Shown here piece after piece: positions 1 to 7,641 of a stretch of 21,358 bases of DNA. The stretch is from DASXTB01 sp036505615. GTDB lineage: Bacteria; Acidobacteriota; UBA6911; JACQSX01. The notes beneath the pieces were generated by a model. That model was not told the origin of the DNA, ran no database searches, and was given only the letters and a program-made list of their open reading frames with translations. The stretch covers positions 1 through 21,358 of the forward strand of contig DASXTB010000443.1 of the NCBI GenBank assembly GCA_036505615.1, read 5' to 3'. The translations under genes and the position numbers were made by a program. Every line of letters begins with the position of its first letter. Position 1 is the stretch's first letter.

Positions 1-574
1 CCGCGCTTTTTGCGGGCACCGCCGCCGGTTAGCCGTGCCCATAAACATCCGACGCTGAAGGCGTCGCAGAGCCTCAGTGCCACAGATATAGCGGGTCGAA
101 GAACTAAACGGCTTGGATTCAAATTTGCGAAAAAATTCTTAGGCCCTTTCAGGGCGGATCCTTTTGGATGGATAGCCAACCGGCGGCGTCGCCCACAAAA
201 AGCGCGGGCTTTGCCGCCGGCTATACTCTGTAAACCCTTCGCGTTTTACCGCCGACTTCTTACATTTTTGCTTGCAAATTCACCGCTCTGTTCTTGTACC
301 TTGATCGTTATTGTTTCGGTTGTGGCTTTATCCACTGTAGGAACGTGAAAGTGATCGTCACCGGCTTTTTCTTGGTTGGGTCTTGGCTCCTTTGTGGTCG
401 TCGCGGTGAGATTTTTTCACACATTCCCACGCTGGCGGCCTCAATTGGCCGTTTTTGGCGAATCCGGCCGCCTCACGATCACATAATGTTTCACATCGGA
501 GGCTCGATAATCTGGAAGAATCGACCGCTAGGGGCAGCCCGGCGCGCTATCATATTTGACGAAAGGATTCTGAG
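1..574. repeat. Repeat-bearing spacer with 30-base inverted arms
   Basis: No convincing gene is seen here. Bases 1-30 and 178-207 are inverted copies of each other: both read CCGCGCTTTTTG (one has a C-to-T change after this) and then GCCGCCGGTT, with about three differences in all. Between and beside the arms are small hairpins such as GACGCTGAAGGCGTC near 50-64 and GGCCCTTTCAGGGC near 142-155. From about 300 to 560 I see no repeat, RNA gene or clear promoter. The open frames here (10-348 and 294-578, plus strand) have low-complexity or cysteine-rich translations and no recognisable domain. Confidence 0.6.
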
Positions 575-2542
575 TTGAGCACTGCGACACGAACAGATGT
601 TCGATCGACTCCCACTACTTCGGCGACAGGAAGCCCGAAGTCAGAGGCGACATCGGCCCCACAGAAGAAAAAACTGCAGCTTGCCAGCCTGCGGCGCGAG
701 TTCAACGAACTGGTATGGCCCAGGAAACGTCTGCTCGGAATTGGTCTTGGATTGATTTTGATCAACCGCATAGCAGGCTTGGTTCTTCCCGCCTCGACCA
801 AATTCCTGATCGACGATGTGATAGGCAAACACAACGTCGCGCTTCTCACGCCGCTGGCTCTGGCAGTCGGCGCCGCGGTGGCCATTCAGGCGGTTACTTC
901 CTACACGCTCACTCAATTGCTCAGCAAGGCGGCTCAGCAGTTGATTGCCGATCTTCGCATCCAGGTACAGGAGCACATCGGGAGGTTGCCGGTGCGCTAC
1001 TACGACGCCAACAAGACAGGCGCTTTGGTGTCTCGAATCATGAGCGATGTTGAGGGAGTTCGCAATCTGGTGGGTACCGGCTTGGTGGAGTTTCTGGGAG
1101 GAATCATTACGGCGGTGTTGGCGTTGTTTTTCATGCTCAGAATCAACGCAACACTGACGTTTGTCACGCTCGGGTTCCTGGCTGCATTTGGCCTTCTCGT
1201 TCGGAGAGCTTTCGGCTGGATTCGTCCCATTTTCCGAGAGCGGGGGCAAATCCAGGCGGAAGTCAGTGGCCGGCTGACCGAATCGCTGGCCGGAGTGCGA
1301 ATCGTCAAAGGTTTCCATGCGGAAGGGCGGGAGGCGCGAATTTTTGCCTCGGGCGCGATGCGGTTGTTTGAAAACGTAAGACGAACTCTTACCGCGAATT
1401 CTCTGATGAGCCTGTCGGCAACGCTTCTGATGGGCATAGTGAGCATCACAATGATGCTGGTTGGCGGTCATCTGATTCTTGAGGGAAAGATGACGGTGGG
1501 AAGTTTCTTCTCCTACACGCTCTTCATGGGATTCCTGGTGGCCCCCGTTTTTTCCATGGTCTCGATCGGAAGCCAGTTAACCGAGGCGTTTGCAGGGCTG
1601 GATCGGATGCACGAAGTAATGGCCGAGCAGCCCGAAGACGTCGATCCGGCGCGAGTGCGCCGGTTGGAAGAAATCCGAGGCGAGGTTCGGTTCGAGGACG
1701 TAACGTTCCAGTACGAAGAAGGAAATCCGGTGCTGCGAGCCGTCAGCCTGGAAGCCAAACCGGGAACGGTCACCGCGCTGGTTGGCTCTTCGGGATCGGG
1801 GAAGAGCACGCTGATAGGGTTGGTAGCTGCATTTGCCAAGCCGGCCGGCGGCCGGGTGCTGGTTGACGGCGTAGATCTTTCCACTGCACGGCTCGATTCG
1901 TACCGCTCTCAACTGGGAGTTGTGCTGCAGGACAATTTCCTCTTTGACGGCACGCTTCGCGAAAACATTCTCTTCGGCCGCCCGGATGCATCCAATGACG
2001 AAGTGATCAAGGCAGCCCAAATCGCCCGTGTCGATGAATTCACACTGCAGTTCGAGAAAGGATATGACACCATCATCGGCGAGCGCGGCGTAAAGCTCTC
2101 CGGAGGCCAGCGCCAGCGAGTCGCCATCGCCCGCGCCATCCTGGCTGATCCGCGCATTCTCATTCTTGACGAGGCTACCTCCAGCCTCGACACTGAAAGC
2201 GAAACGCTGATCCAGCAGGGTCTTGCCGCGCTGATGAAGGGCCGCACCACTTTTGTTATCGCGCATCGTCTCAGCACCATCCGGAGCGCGGACCAGATCC
2301 TGGTGTTGGAAGGCGGGATCATCCTAGAACGCGGCACCCACCAGGAACTGCTTCAGCGACGCGGCCGTTATTTTGATCTGTATACGCTTCAGGCCGGTTT
2401 GGAGGCCAATCGTTTCATCAACCCGGGCGAGAGCGAACCGTCAGCCCAGGATCTTCCCACAGCGGCCGCGGGCGCAAAAGCAATCTCCAATGCGGAAACA
2501 ACTCCCTTGGGCATTCTCCGCAGCCGCCGGCGCGACTCCTAA
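575..2542 (+). CDS. ABC exporter, fused membrane and ATPase domains (MsbA/LmrA-like)
   Basis: This is a half-transporter that would dimerise in the inner membrane and use ATP to move a lipid, peptide or drug outward; the substrate cannot be told. The first 45 or so residues are a Ser/Thr/Lys-rich cytoplasmic tail. A six-helix type I exporter membrane domain follows (about 50-340), then the nucleotide-binding domain. The latter shows Walker A GSSGSGKST (about 404-412), a Q-loop in VVLQDNFLFDGTLREN, the signature LSGGQRQR (about 508), Walker B ILILDEATSSLD (about 528) and the switch histidine in IAHRLSTI (about 564). The 655-residue length is slightly over the usual 580-600 because of extensions at both ends. 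The start is a TTG preceded by GAAAGGA seven bases upstream; no ATG fits as well. It stands alone, with no partner permease or periplasmic adaptor adjacent. Confidence 0.93.
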   Translation: MSTATRTDVRSTPTTSATGSPKSEATSAPQKKKLQLASLRREFNELVWPRKRLLGIGLGLILINRIAGLVLPASTKFLIDDVIGKHNVALLTPLALAVGAAVAIQAVTSYTLTQLLSKAAQQLIADLRIQVQEHIGRLPVRYYDANKTGALVSRIMSDVEGVRNLVGTGLVEFLGGIITAVLALFFMLRINATLTFVTLGFLAAFGLLVRRAFGWIRPIFRERGQIQAEVSGRLTESLAGVRIVKGFHAEGREARIFASGAMRLFENVRRTLTANSLMSLSATLLMGIVSITMMLVGGHLILEGKMTVGSFFSYTLFMGFLVAPVFSMVSIGSQLTEAFAGLDRMHEVMAEQPEDVDPARVRRLEEIRGEVRFEDVTFQYEEGNPVLRAVSLEAKPGTVTALVGSSGSGKSTLIGLVAAFAKPAGGRVLVDGVDLSTARLDSYRSQLGVVLQDNFLFDGTLRENILFGRPDASNDEVIKAAQIARVDEFTLQFEKGYDTIIGERGVKLSGGQRQRVAIARAILADPRILILDEATSSLDTESETLIQQGLAALMKGRTTFVIAHRLSTIRSADQILVLEGGIILERGTHQELLQRRGRYFDLYTLQAGLEANRFINPGESEPSAQDLPTAAAGAKAISNAETTPLGILRSRRRDS

Positions 2543-2797
2543 GGTAGAAGATGAATCCCAACTGACCACTCGCCGCTGCATGCACCTACGGAGCCGCGAC
2601 CGGAAGGGCGCGGCGCGGCAATCTAAGTCATCCGCACAATCCCATAACTGAAAATATCTAGCTTGAGCACAGTGAGATTGCGGCAGCCGGCTATGCTGGC
2701 GCGCCGCGCCCTCCCGGCCGCGGCTCCGAGGCTGCACACAACGCCGTGTGATTGGCTGTCGGGCCGGCCTCTTCATTCGCTCCGGCATCCATCCAGC
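2543..2797. repeat. Inverted repeat pair in spacer
   Basis: The spacer between the exporter and the convergent membrane-protein gene holds two inverted copies of a GC-rich unit, at 2589-2617 and 2700-2728. Over 29 bases they differ at two positions; the shared core reads CGGAGCCGCG, then one variable base, then CCGG. Similarity extends outward: both copies have TGCA just outside, and both have GCAATCT on the loop side, where the right copy carries about 18 extra bases. This looks like a dispersed palindromic element. It could also form a large stem that ends transcription from both converging genes, but there is no T-run. Confidence 0.7.
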
Positions 2798-3727
2798 TCA
2801 TCCGGGGCGCGTTTTATTTTTCAATCGTACCTGATGGCCATCCACGCTAAAACTGATCGCATCTCCGGTCACCTGAAACTGTCCCCATGAGCGAGTAGCG
2901 GCTTTCGACTGCAGTTCTACTCGCCCATTGTCCCTTCTGGTGACTTTTTCCTTATCTGCTGTTTCAACGGCTGATGTTGCCGGCCGCAGCAAGACAAGGA
3001 AGGGCATTTGAGGCGTCATGATTAGAAAAGTTAGAGATTGATCGGAATAGTAGATTTCCACCTCGGGCGCCTCTCGACCGTCCAGCACGACAAGATAATC
3101 ACCATTTCGCTGGAATACTTCTGCTGCACCGGGCTTTGATTGCGTTGCCACTTCGATTAGCCGCAGATCAGAAGTTTTTACAGCGTAGCCCACCACTCCT
3201 AGCGCCGAAACTACCGCCAGCGCCAGCCGTATTCGCGGCCACCGTCTCGCTGCTGTCTCTCTTCCCCAAAGGGCCAGCAACAGCGGCGGTAGCAGCATCA
3301 GGATATCCTGCCAGAACGCCTGTCCCGGTGTTCGGGCCAGCAGGCTGCCAAAGCAGCCGCACGACGACGTCTCTTTGCGCAGCCCGTGAGCAACCAGCCA
3401 GTAGTTGCGACCATTGAGAAACAAAAAGAACAGGATCAGCAGCGAGACAGGCGCCAGCAGCCAGAGGCGTCGAATTCCGAGCAGCAGCGCCAAACCAAGT
3501 CCGGCTTCCAGCGCCAGGGCGATGAGAGCTACTGTCCCGGCAGAGAGAAAAAAATCCAGGCCATCAGCGTGGATCTCTTCGGCGAAGGAGAGGAGTCCGG
3601 TCGCTTTGCTCCAGGCGGCAACGAGCAAAAGGGCGCCAAGGATTATGCATCCGGCAAACCCCAATAACGCGCGCCAATTTCTCTTTGCGCGGAAATCAGG
3701 CTGTGTTTCCGATGACTTCGTTTCCAT
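2798..3727 (-). CDS. MauE/DoxX-like integral membrane protein with soluble C-terminal domain
   Basis: The N-terminal half has about four hydrophobic segments and the motif SSCGCFGSLL between the third and fourth. That Cys-Gly-Cys-Phe-Gly motif is typical of MauE/DoxX-type membrane proteins, which are thought to support disulfide or redox reactions at the membrane. The C-terminal 110 or so residues are a hydrophilic, beta-rich domain of no recognised family; it contains the only charged stretches, such as ETADKEKVTRRDNGR. The substrate or partner cannot be inferred, as no thioredoxin-like or methylamine-utilisation gene is nearby. I chose the ATG at 3727. A TTG at 3766 would add 13 residues with no better ribosome-binding site. 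The gene ends convergent to the exporter. Confidence 0.78.
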   Translation of the reverse strand: METKSSETQPDFRAKRNWRALLGFAGCIILGALLLVAAWSKATGLLSFAEEIHADGLDFFLSAGTVALIALALEAGLGLALLLGIRRLWLLAPVSLLILFFLFLNGRNYWLVAHGLRKETSSCGCFGSLLARTPGQAFWQDILMLLPPLLLALWGRETAARRWPRIRLALAVVSALGVVGYAVKTSDLRLIEVATQSKPGAAEVFQRNGDYLVVLDGREAPEVEIYYSDQSLTFLIMTPQMPFLVLLRPATSAVETADKEKVTRRDNGRVELQSKAATRSWGQFQVTGDAISFSVDGHQVRLKNKTRPG

Positions 3728-3947
3728 TTTCCATGTGATCGTAACGAGGCTGCCACAATCGCGCAAGTCTCAGCTTGATTGCCGGTCGCCCAAGGTTTCC
3801 TTCAGTTTCCCATCTCAGGCCGGCGCAGCCCTTTGTCAGCTCCGGCAGCGGAAGTGAAAATCCTTGATTTCTTCAGGCGCTAGGAGTTTACTTTCTGAAA
3901 ACGCCTAAGATCCATTGAAACTCAAGCCGGCTGCGGGCGGCAATGAT

Positions 3948-3953
3948 GGGAGG
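3948..3953 (+). promoter_or_regulatory. Ribosome-binding site that fixes the CBS gene start
   Basis: GGGAGG lies six bases before the ATG at 3960. An earlier ATG at 3915 in the same frame has no such site, and its extra 15 residues do not resemble the family, so translation most likely starts at 3960. Confidence 0.75.
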
Positions 3954-3959
3954 TGTCAT

Positions 3960-4409
3960 ATGGATCGTACCGACAAGATCAAAGAAATTTTGAAACGCAA
4001 GGGTCGCCAAGTTTGGTCGATCGCGCCAGATCGGTTGGTTTACGAAGCGCTGGAATTGATGGCCGAGAAGAACTGCGGCGCGCTGCTGGTCATATCGGAG
4101 GACATTCTGGTCGGTATATTCTCCGAGCGTGACTACGCGCGAAAAGTGATTCTCAAAGGAAAAGGCTCGAAGGAAACGCTGGTGCGTGACATCATGACGA
4201 GTTCCGTGGTCTCCGTAGACCCTGAAAATACCGTCGATGAATGTATGAGGCTGATGACCGAAGGCCGGCTGCGCCATCTGCCTGTGGTGGAAAACGGCAA
4301 GGTGGCCGGCCTGGTGTCGATCGGCGATCTGGTAAACTGGGTTATCTCGGCCCAGGAGGAGAGCATCCACCAGTTGCATGACTATATCGTGGGAAAGTAT
4401 CCGGGCTAG
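3960..4409 (+). CDS. Two-CBS-domain protein
   Basis: A 149-residue protein made almost wholly of a tandem CBS pair (a Bateman module), which usually binds adenine nucleotides and acts as an energy sensor. The first CBS motif covers about residues 10-65 and contains LMAEKNCGALLVISEDILVG and FSERDYARK. The second covers about 75-135 and contains IMTSSVVSVDPENTVDECM and RLRHLPVVENGKVAGLVSIG. The length matches the common stand-alone bacterial CBS proteins, with no attached enzyme or channel. It is cytoplasmic, with no signal or membrane segment. It converges on the protease gene 60 bases away and has no obvious operon partner, so its target cannot be named. Confidence 0.9.
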   Translation: MDRTDKIKEILKRKGRQVWSIAPDRLVYEALELMAEKNCGALLVISEDILVGIFSERDYARKVILKGKGSKETLVRDIMTSSVVSVDPENTVDECMRLMTEGRLRHLPVVENGKVAGLVSIGDLVNWVISAQEESIHQLHDYIVGKYPG

Positions 4410-4469
4410 TGGACAGCAACAGAGGAACCGCTTTGACCCACGGGACCCGGCTGAGGTGAAATCAATTTT

Positions 4470-5522
4470 TCACGCTTCCGACCGAGTCGGTGACTCTTCC
4501 GGCACGATCTCGATGGCTTTCTTCTCGGCGCCGCGAAGTACGACCAGCGGTATTTTCAACCCCACTTGAGAATCAGTCAATAACCGGTGCAGGTCGTCGA
4601 TACTGGCAGTCGGTTGATCGCCAAAAGCCACGACGATGTCCCCATCTCGCAGGTCTGCCCGATGCGCGGGACTATTTGGCTCCACGCTTACCACTAGAAT
4701 GCCCGTTTCCACCGTCAGGCCATAAAAGCGAACCAGGCGGCGATGAAGAGGTACGGTTTGTCCCCCGATTCCCAGGTAACTGCGGCGAATGCGACCGTCC
4801 TTGATTAACCGGGCGGCGACAAACTTCGCCGTGTTGATGGCTATCGCAAAGCAAATTCCCTGCGCAGGAAGAATCACCGCCGTATTGACTCCGATAACAT
4901 CGGCGCGAGAGGTAATGAGCGGGCCTCCGGAGTTCCCTGGGTTCAGAGCGGCGTCTGTTTGGATGACGTTGTCGATCAGGCGGCCTGAGTTGGAGCGGAG
5001 CGAGCGCCCCAGGGCGCTGACCACACCCGCGGTCACCGTGCACTGGAATCCGTAGGGGTTCCCTATGGCTATGACCAACTGGCCCACGCGCAAAGCCTGC
5101 GAATCTCCTAAGGGTGCATGCACCAGATCGGGACCATTGATCCATATCACCGCAAGATCGGTTTCCGGATCGTCTCCTGTCAGAACTGCCTCAAAGGAAC
5201 GGCCATCGGGAAGCGTCACTTGAAGTCCATCGGCTTGGTGTACCACGTGGCTATTTGTCAAAATGAAGCCATCGGGCGTAAAGATGAAACCCGAGCCAGT
5301 TCCGTGCGCCTCACGGGGAATGCGAGCTTTTGGCCTTTGCCCGGTGCGCCTCTGCAGAACATCGATCTTGGCTACCGAGGGACTGACCCTTTCGGCCGCC
5401 CCGGTGACGGCGCGTGAATAAGCATCCAGCAAATCATCGTCGGAGGCCGCGGTGCCCTGCGGAGTTCCAGGCACGATCACGGGTGACTGGCCATCGGCGC
5501 TATACTGCAGAATCTTTGTCAT
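4470..5522 (-). CDS. HtrA/DegP-like serine protease with PDZ domain
   Basis: A trypsin-fold S1C protease followed by one PDZ domain. The catalytic triad is visible: His92 in ILTNSHVVH, Asp122 in DDPETDLAVI and Ser198 in NPGNSGGPL. The PDZ domain runs from about 245 to 340 and contains YLGIGGQ and SPAHRADLRDGDIVVAFGDQ. HtrA family members degrade or refold misfolded envelope proteins. This copy is 350 residues with a single PDZ, and it starts with MTKILQYSADGQSPV, which has no hydrophobic segment, so it may stay in the cytoplasm. The ATG at 5522 has AAAGGG about ten bases upstream, and nothing upstream in frame adds a signal peptide that I can see. It is convergent with the CBS gene. Confidence 0.93.
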   Translation of the reverse strand: MTKILQYSADGQSPVIVPGTPQGTAASDDDLLDAYSRAVTGAAERVSPSVAKIDVLQRRTGQRPKARIPREAHGTGSGFIFTPDGFILTNSHVVHQADGLQVTLPDGRSFEAVLTGDDPETDLAVIWINGPDLVHAPLGDSQALRVGQLVIAIGNPYGFQCTVTAGVVSALGRSLRSNSGRLIDNVIQTDAALNPGNSGGPLITSRADVIGVNTAVILPAQGICFAIAINTAKFVAARLIKDGRIRRSYLGIGGQTVPLHRRLVRFYGLTVETGILVVSVEPNSPAHRADLRDGDIVVAFGDQPTASIDDLHRLLTDSQVGLKIPLVVLRGAEKKAIEIVPEESPTRSEA

Positions 5523-5991
5523 AATGCGGCCCTTTTGATTTATTACGCATTAAACAGACTTTAGATTCTTCCGCCAGGCTGCAGCATTGACGAGGGGCGC
5601 GTTGACACGGGCTCTCCGGTTTTGGACACCTTTGTAGAAGAGAGCCGGTGGGGCGCCTCCTTGGAGTTTTTACATTTTGGGAGCGGAGAGACGGTCCTGA
5701 GGGCTGTCTCAGGCCCATTCCCCTTTTTTCGCAAAATCGTCTCCTGTCCGATTATGCCCTGCATGAAGAAGGAAAACCCGAGTTTGGCGCCGTCAACTAT
5801 GCCCCGATGTACTGGCCAAGCTGAGACGGCCCTGATGAGACGGCCCTCAGGCCGCCTCTCCGCTCCCAAAATGTAGAGACTGGTGGGGAGACGCCCTGGC
5901 GGGACATCTCTACCATGGCCACCACAATTTTTGAAACATTGGGCGGCGGGGACAGTCCTAATTAGGAGATTCACTTACATAGGAGAATTGT
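5523..5991. repeat. Spacer with a large inverted repeat (arms 5671-5712 and 5837-5875)
   Basis: No gene is seen. The two arms are nearly identical in opposite orientation: TACATTTTGGGAGCGGAGAG on the left, with its complement CTCTCCGCTCCCAAAATGTA on the right, continuing into a GAGAC(A/G)GCCCTCAGG core. Related, shorter copies of the GGGAGCGGAGAGACGG unit occur near 6931-6950 and 21222-21242, so it is a dispersed family. A second motif, ACCACAATTTTTGAAACAT at 5921-5939, recurs with small changes at 12166-12184. Confidence 0.75.
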
Positions 5992-6918
5992 ATGGAACCG
6001 TTAAATAATTCACCCCAGGATGTGAAGCGGCCGCTGTTTGCCTACTCATATCCGAAGGAAGATCAAAAAGAGCGGAAATGGGAAATCCCCAATGTGTCGC
6101 GATCCACGTTGGGCCTGGTGGCCGGAGTGCTGGTCACCTTCGTTCTGGCGATGGTAACATTTTTCTCATACCGTTCCGGTGACCGCGAGCTTCAAGCCCA
6201 GATTGCCGCCAATGAAGACCAGACGGCTGGGCTGACGCGCCAATTGCAGGATTTGGAGAAAGAAAATGCCACGCTGCGCGATCAGCTCAACAGCAGTCAC
6301 TCACGTTTGGGCGCAGAACTCTCGCGGACACGCACTCTGTACAGCACCGTTCGCCGCGATCAGGAGCGAAGCCAAGAGGAATTGAAGCGCGCCATCGAGA
6401 CAAAGGCCGACGCCAGCCAGGTCAGCTCGCAGGTAAATTCCTTAAAGTCGGAACAGGACACGGTAAAAACCAACGTGTCCGGCCTGAACAACGAAGTGAG
6501 CACGGTTAAAACCGATCTGAGCTCCGTTCGGGAGCAGACCTCAAAGAACAGCGCCCAACTGCAGCAGCATGCTCAGGAAATCGCGACCAACCGTGAATCA
6601 ATCAACAGCACGAGTAAGGATTTTTCAACCTTCAAATCCTCGTTTGACCGGGAAGTCTTAAGTTTCGAACTGCCCAAGAGCGGCAAGCCTGTTCAGGTAG
6701 GCGACGTATCGCTCCGCCTCAGCAAGACGTCAGAGAGAAGCTCCGAGTTCAGTTTGCAAATTATCCTGGGCGGCAAGGTACTGTCTAAAAAGAATCGAGC
6801 TTTAAACGAACCGATTTATTTTTACGGCGAAGGGTACCGCCGGCCCTTTGAGCTGGTGATAACTCGAGTGGACAAAAATTCTGTGACCGGGACACTGGCG
6901 GTTCCGAGGAAGACCTAG
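5992..6918 (+). CDS. Membrane-anchored coiled-coil protein
   Basis: I recognise no named family. The 308-residue protein has a short charged cytoplasmic N-terminus, one membrane span at about 39-60 (GLVAGVLVTFVLAMVTFF) and a long heptad-rich coiled coil from about 64 to 213 that includes LTRQLQDLEKENATLRDQL. It ends in a compact, probably beta-rich domain of about 90 residues with ELPKSGKPVQVGDVSLRL and GEGYRRPFELVITRVDKN. The arrangement suggests a periplasmic or cell-surface sensor or spacer anchored in the inner membrane. The ATG at 5992 follows AGGAG with a seven-base gap. It stands alone between two repeat-filled spacers. Confidence 0.8.
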   Translation: MEPLNNSPQDVKRPLFAYSYPKEDQKERKWEIPNVSRSTLGLVAGVLVTFVLAMVTFFSYRSGDRELQAQIAANEDQTAGLTRQLQDLEKENATLRDQLNSSHSRLGAELSRTRTLYSTVRRDQERSQEELKRAIETKADASQVSSQVNSLKSEQDTVKTNVSGLNNEVSTVKTDLSSVREQTSKNSAQLQQHAQEIATNRESINSTSKDFSTFKSSFDREVLSFELPKSGKPVQVGDVSLRLSKTSERSSEFSLQIILGGKVLSKKNRALNEPIYFYGEGYRRPFELVITRVDKNSVTGTLAVPRKT

Positions 6919-7036
6919 TAAAAAGCGTTCGCTTTGGGGGCGGAGAGACGGACGGCACAGCCAATGCGGACCGAGTCCACAATGGCCTAAAATGTAGAAA
7001 CTACGTTTTCTGCGGCAGTGCGCTGCAAACCGGGGC

Positions 7037-7143
7037 GTCCGCGAAGCGGACCAATAGAAGTAGCCGGGGGTGCCGAAGCGCGAAGCGCCAGGCACCCCCG
7101 GTAACCAATCCCCAATATCGCCGGGACCGCGCAAGCGGTCCCA
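7037..7143 (+). repeat. REP-like arm, left copy, with GTAG-headed palindrome
   Basis: The arm contains the tetranucleotide GTAG (7060-7063) followed directly by a palindrome whose stems are CCGGGGGTGCC (7064-7074) and GGCACCCCCGG (7091-7101). GTAG at the head of an imperfect palindrome is the hallmark of REP sequences mobilised by RAYT transposases. The whole arm, about 107 bases, matches the complement of 7424-7531 with scattered differences. Confidence 0.8.
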
Positions 7144-7167
7144 TCAGGTTCGGCAGTCGTGGACGCC

Positions 7168-7347
7168 TCAATCCCAAAGATAACGCTCGTCATACTGCGC
7201 CCGGTGTTTATTGAGTAGCTGCAGCAGCTGCTGCTGAAAGGACATCCTCTTATGATGTTGCTTGTGGCGAGCGATATAGCGGCGCACCGACTCTAGATGT
7301 GGGTCAGCAGTCGGGTTAAAGTTTGTGCCATTGAGCAAGCCTCGTTG
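7168..7347 (-). pseudogene. C-terminal remnant of a REP-associated tyrosine (Y1) transposase
   Basis: Reading the minus strand from 7347 to the stop at 7168-7170 gives 59 codons ending in VRRYIARHKQHHKRMSFQQQ and then NKHRAQYDERYLWD. This matches the usual end of IS200-like RAYT transposases, in which a helix with Y-I-x-x-Q/H-x-x-H-H-R/K-x-M-S-F is followed by a terminal Y-D-E-R-Y-L/V-W/F-D. The catalytic HUH motif and the nucleophilic tyrosine would lie in the missing N-terminal two thirds; an in-frame stop at 7348-7350 and lack of homology beyond show the gene is truncated. It sits between two inverted REP-like arms, the arrangement expected for a RAYT and its target sequence. Confidence 0.8.
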
Positions 7348-7423
7348 TCAACTACACAACCGGGCTGCCTGGGGGAATTTACGAAGAAAGGAAGAAAGAA
7401 TGAAGGAAAAATAAAGGAAAAAA

Positions 7424-7531
7424 TGGGACCGCTTGCGCGGCCTGATTCCGTGTGGGGAATCGCTGACCGGGGGTGCCTGGCGCTCCGCGCCTAGGCACCC
7501 CCGGCTACTGTTATTGGTCCGCTTCGCGGAC
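7424..7531 (-). repeat. REP-like arm, right copy (inverted)
   Basis: The complement of the left arm. The palindrome stems lie at 7467-7477 and 7494-7504, followed by CTAC at 7505-7508, which is GTAG on the minus strand. The two arms therefore face each other with about 280 bases between them, which hold the transposase relic. The match includes the flanking GGACCGCTTGCGCGG-like segment at one end and GTCCGCTTCGCGGAC at the other. Confidence 0.8.
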
Positions 7532-7611
7532 AGAGCGCCGCTTCGCGGCGCCTAGCTCGCCTCCGGTGGGCTTAGCTGTCCCGGAGGGACAGCCTGGTCC
7601 GCTTCGCGGAC
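7517..7611. repeat. Run of four short perfect hairpins
   Basis: Four perfect or near-perfect palindromes follow each other: GTCCGCTTCGCGGAC (7517-7531), GCGCCGCTTCGCGGCGC (7535-7551), GCTGTCCCGGAGGGACAGC (7575-7593) and again GTCCGCTTCGCGGAC (7597-7611). The first and fourth are identical. They lie just past the 3' end of the TPR gene (minus strand), so they could protect that mRNA or stop transcription, but none is followed by a T-run. Confidence 0.7.
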
Positions 7612-7641
7612 ACGCCCGCCTGCAGCCCGGAGCAAGAACCT

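Larger units (their letters stand above)
6919..7641. repeat. Repeat block around a transposase remnant
   Basis: Over 700 bases without an intact gene. It contains, in order, a degenerate copy of the 5671-type repeat (6931-6950, with a loose AAAATGTAGA partner near 6989), a REP-like arm, a transposase C-terminal relic, a purine-rich stretch (7381-7422), an inverted second REP-like arm and a run of short hairpins. Each main part is listed separately. Confidence 0.75.

Noticed and set aside
10..348. 112-codon plus-strand frame at the window start
   Set aside because: It lies over an inverted-repeat region and its translation is Arg/Pro-rich with no domain; no ribosome-binding site.
294..578. 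94-codon plus-strand frame overlapping the exporter start
   Set aside because: No recognisable domain, odd composition, and it ends just inside the exporter gene; likely chance.
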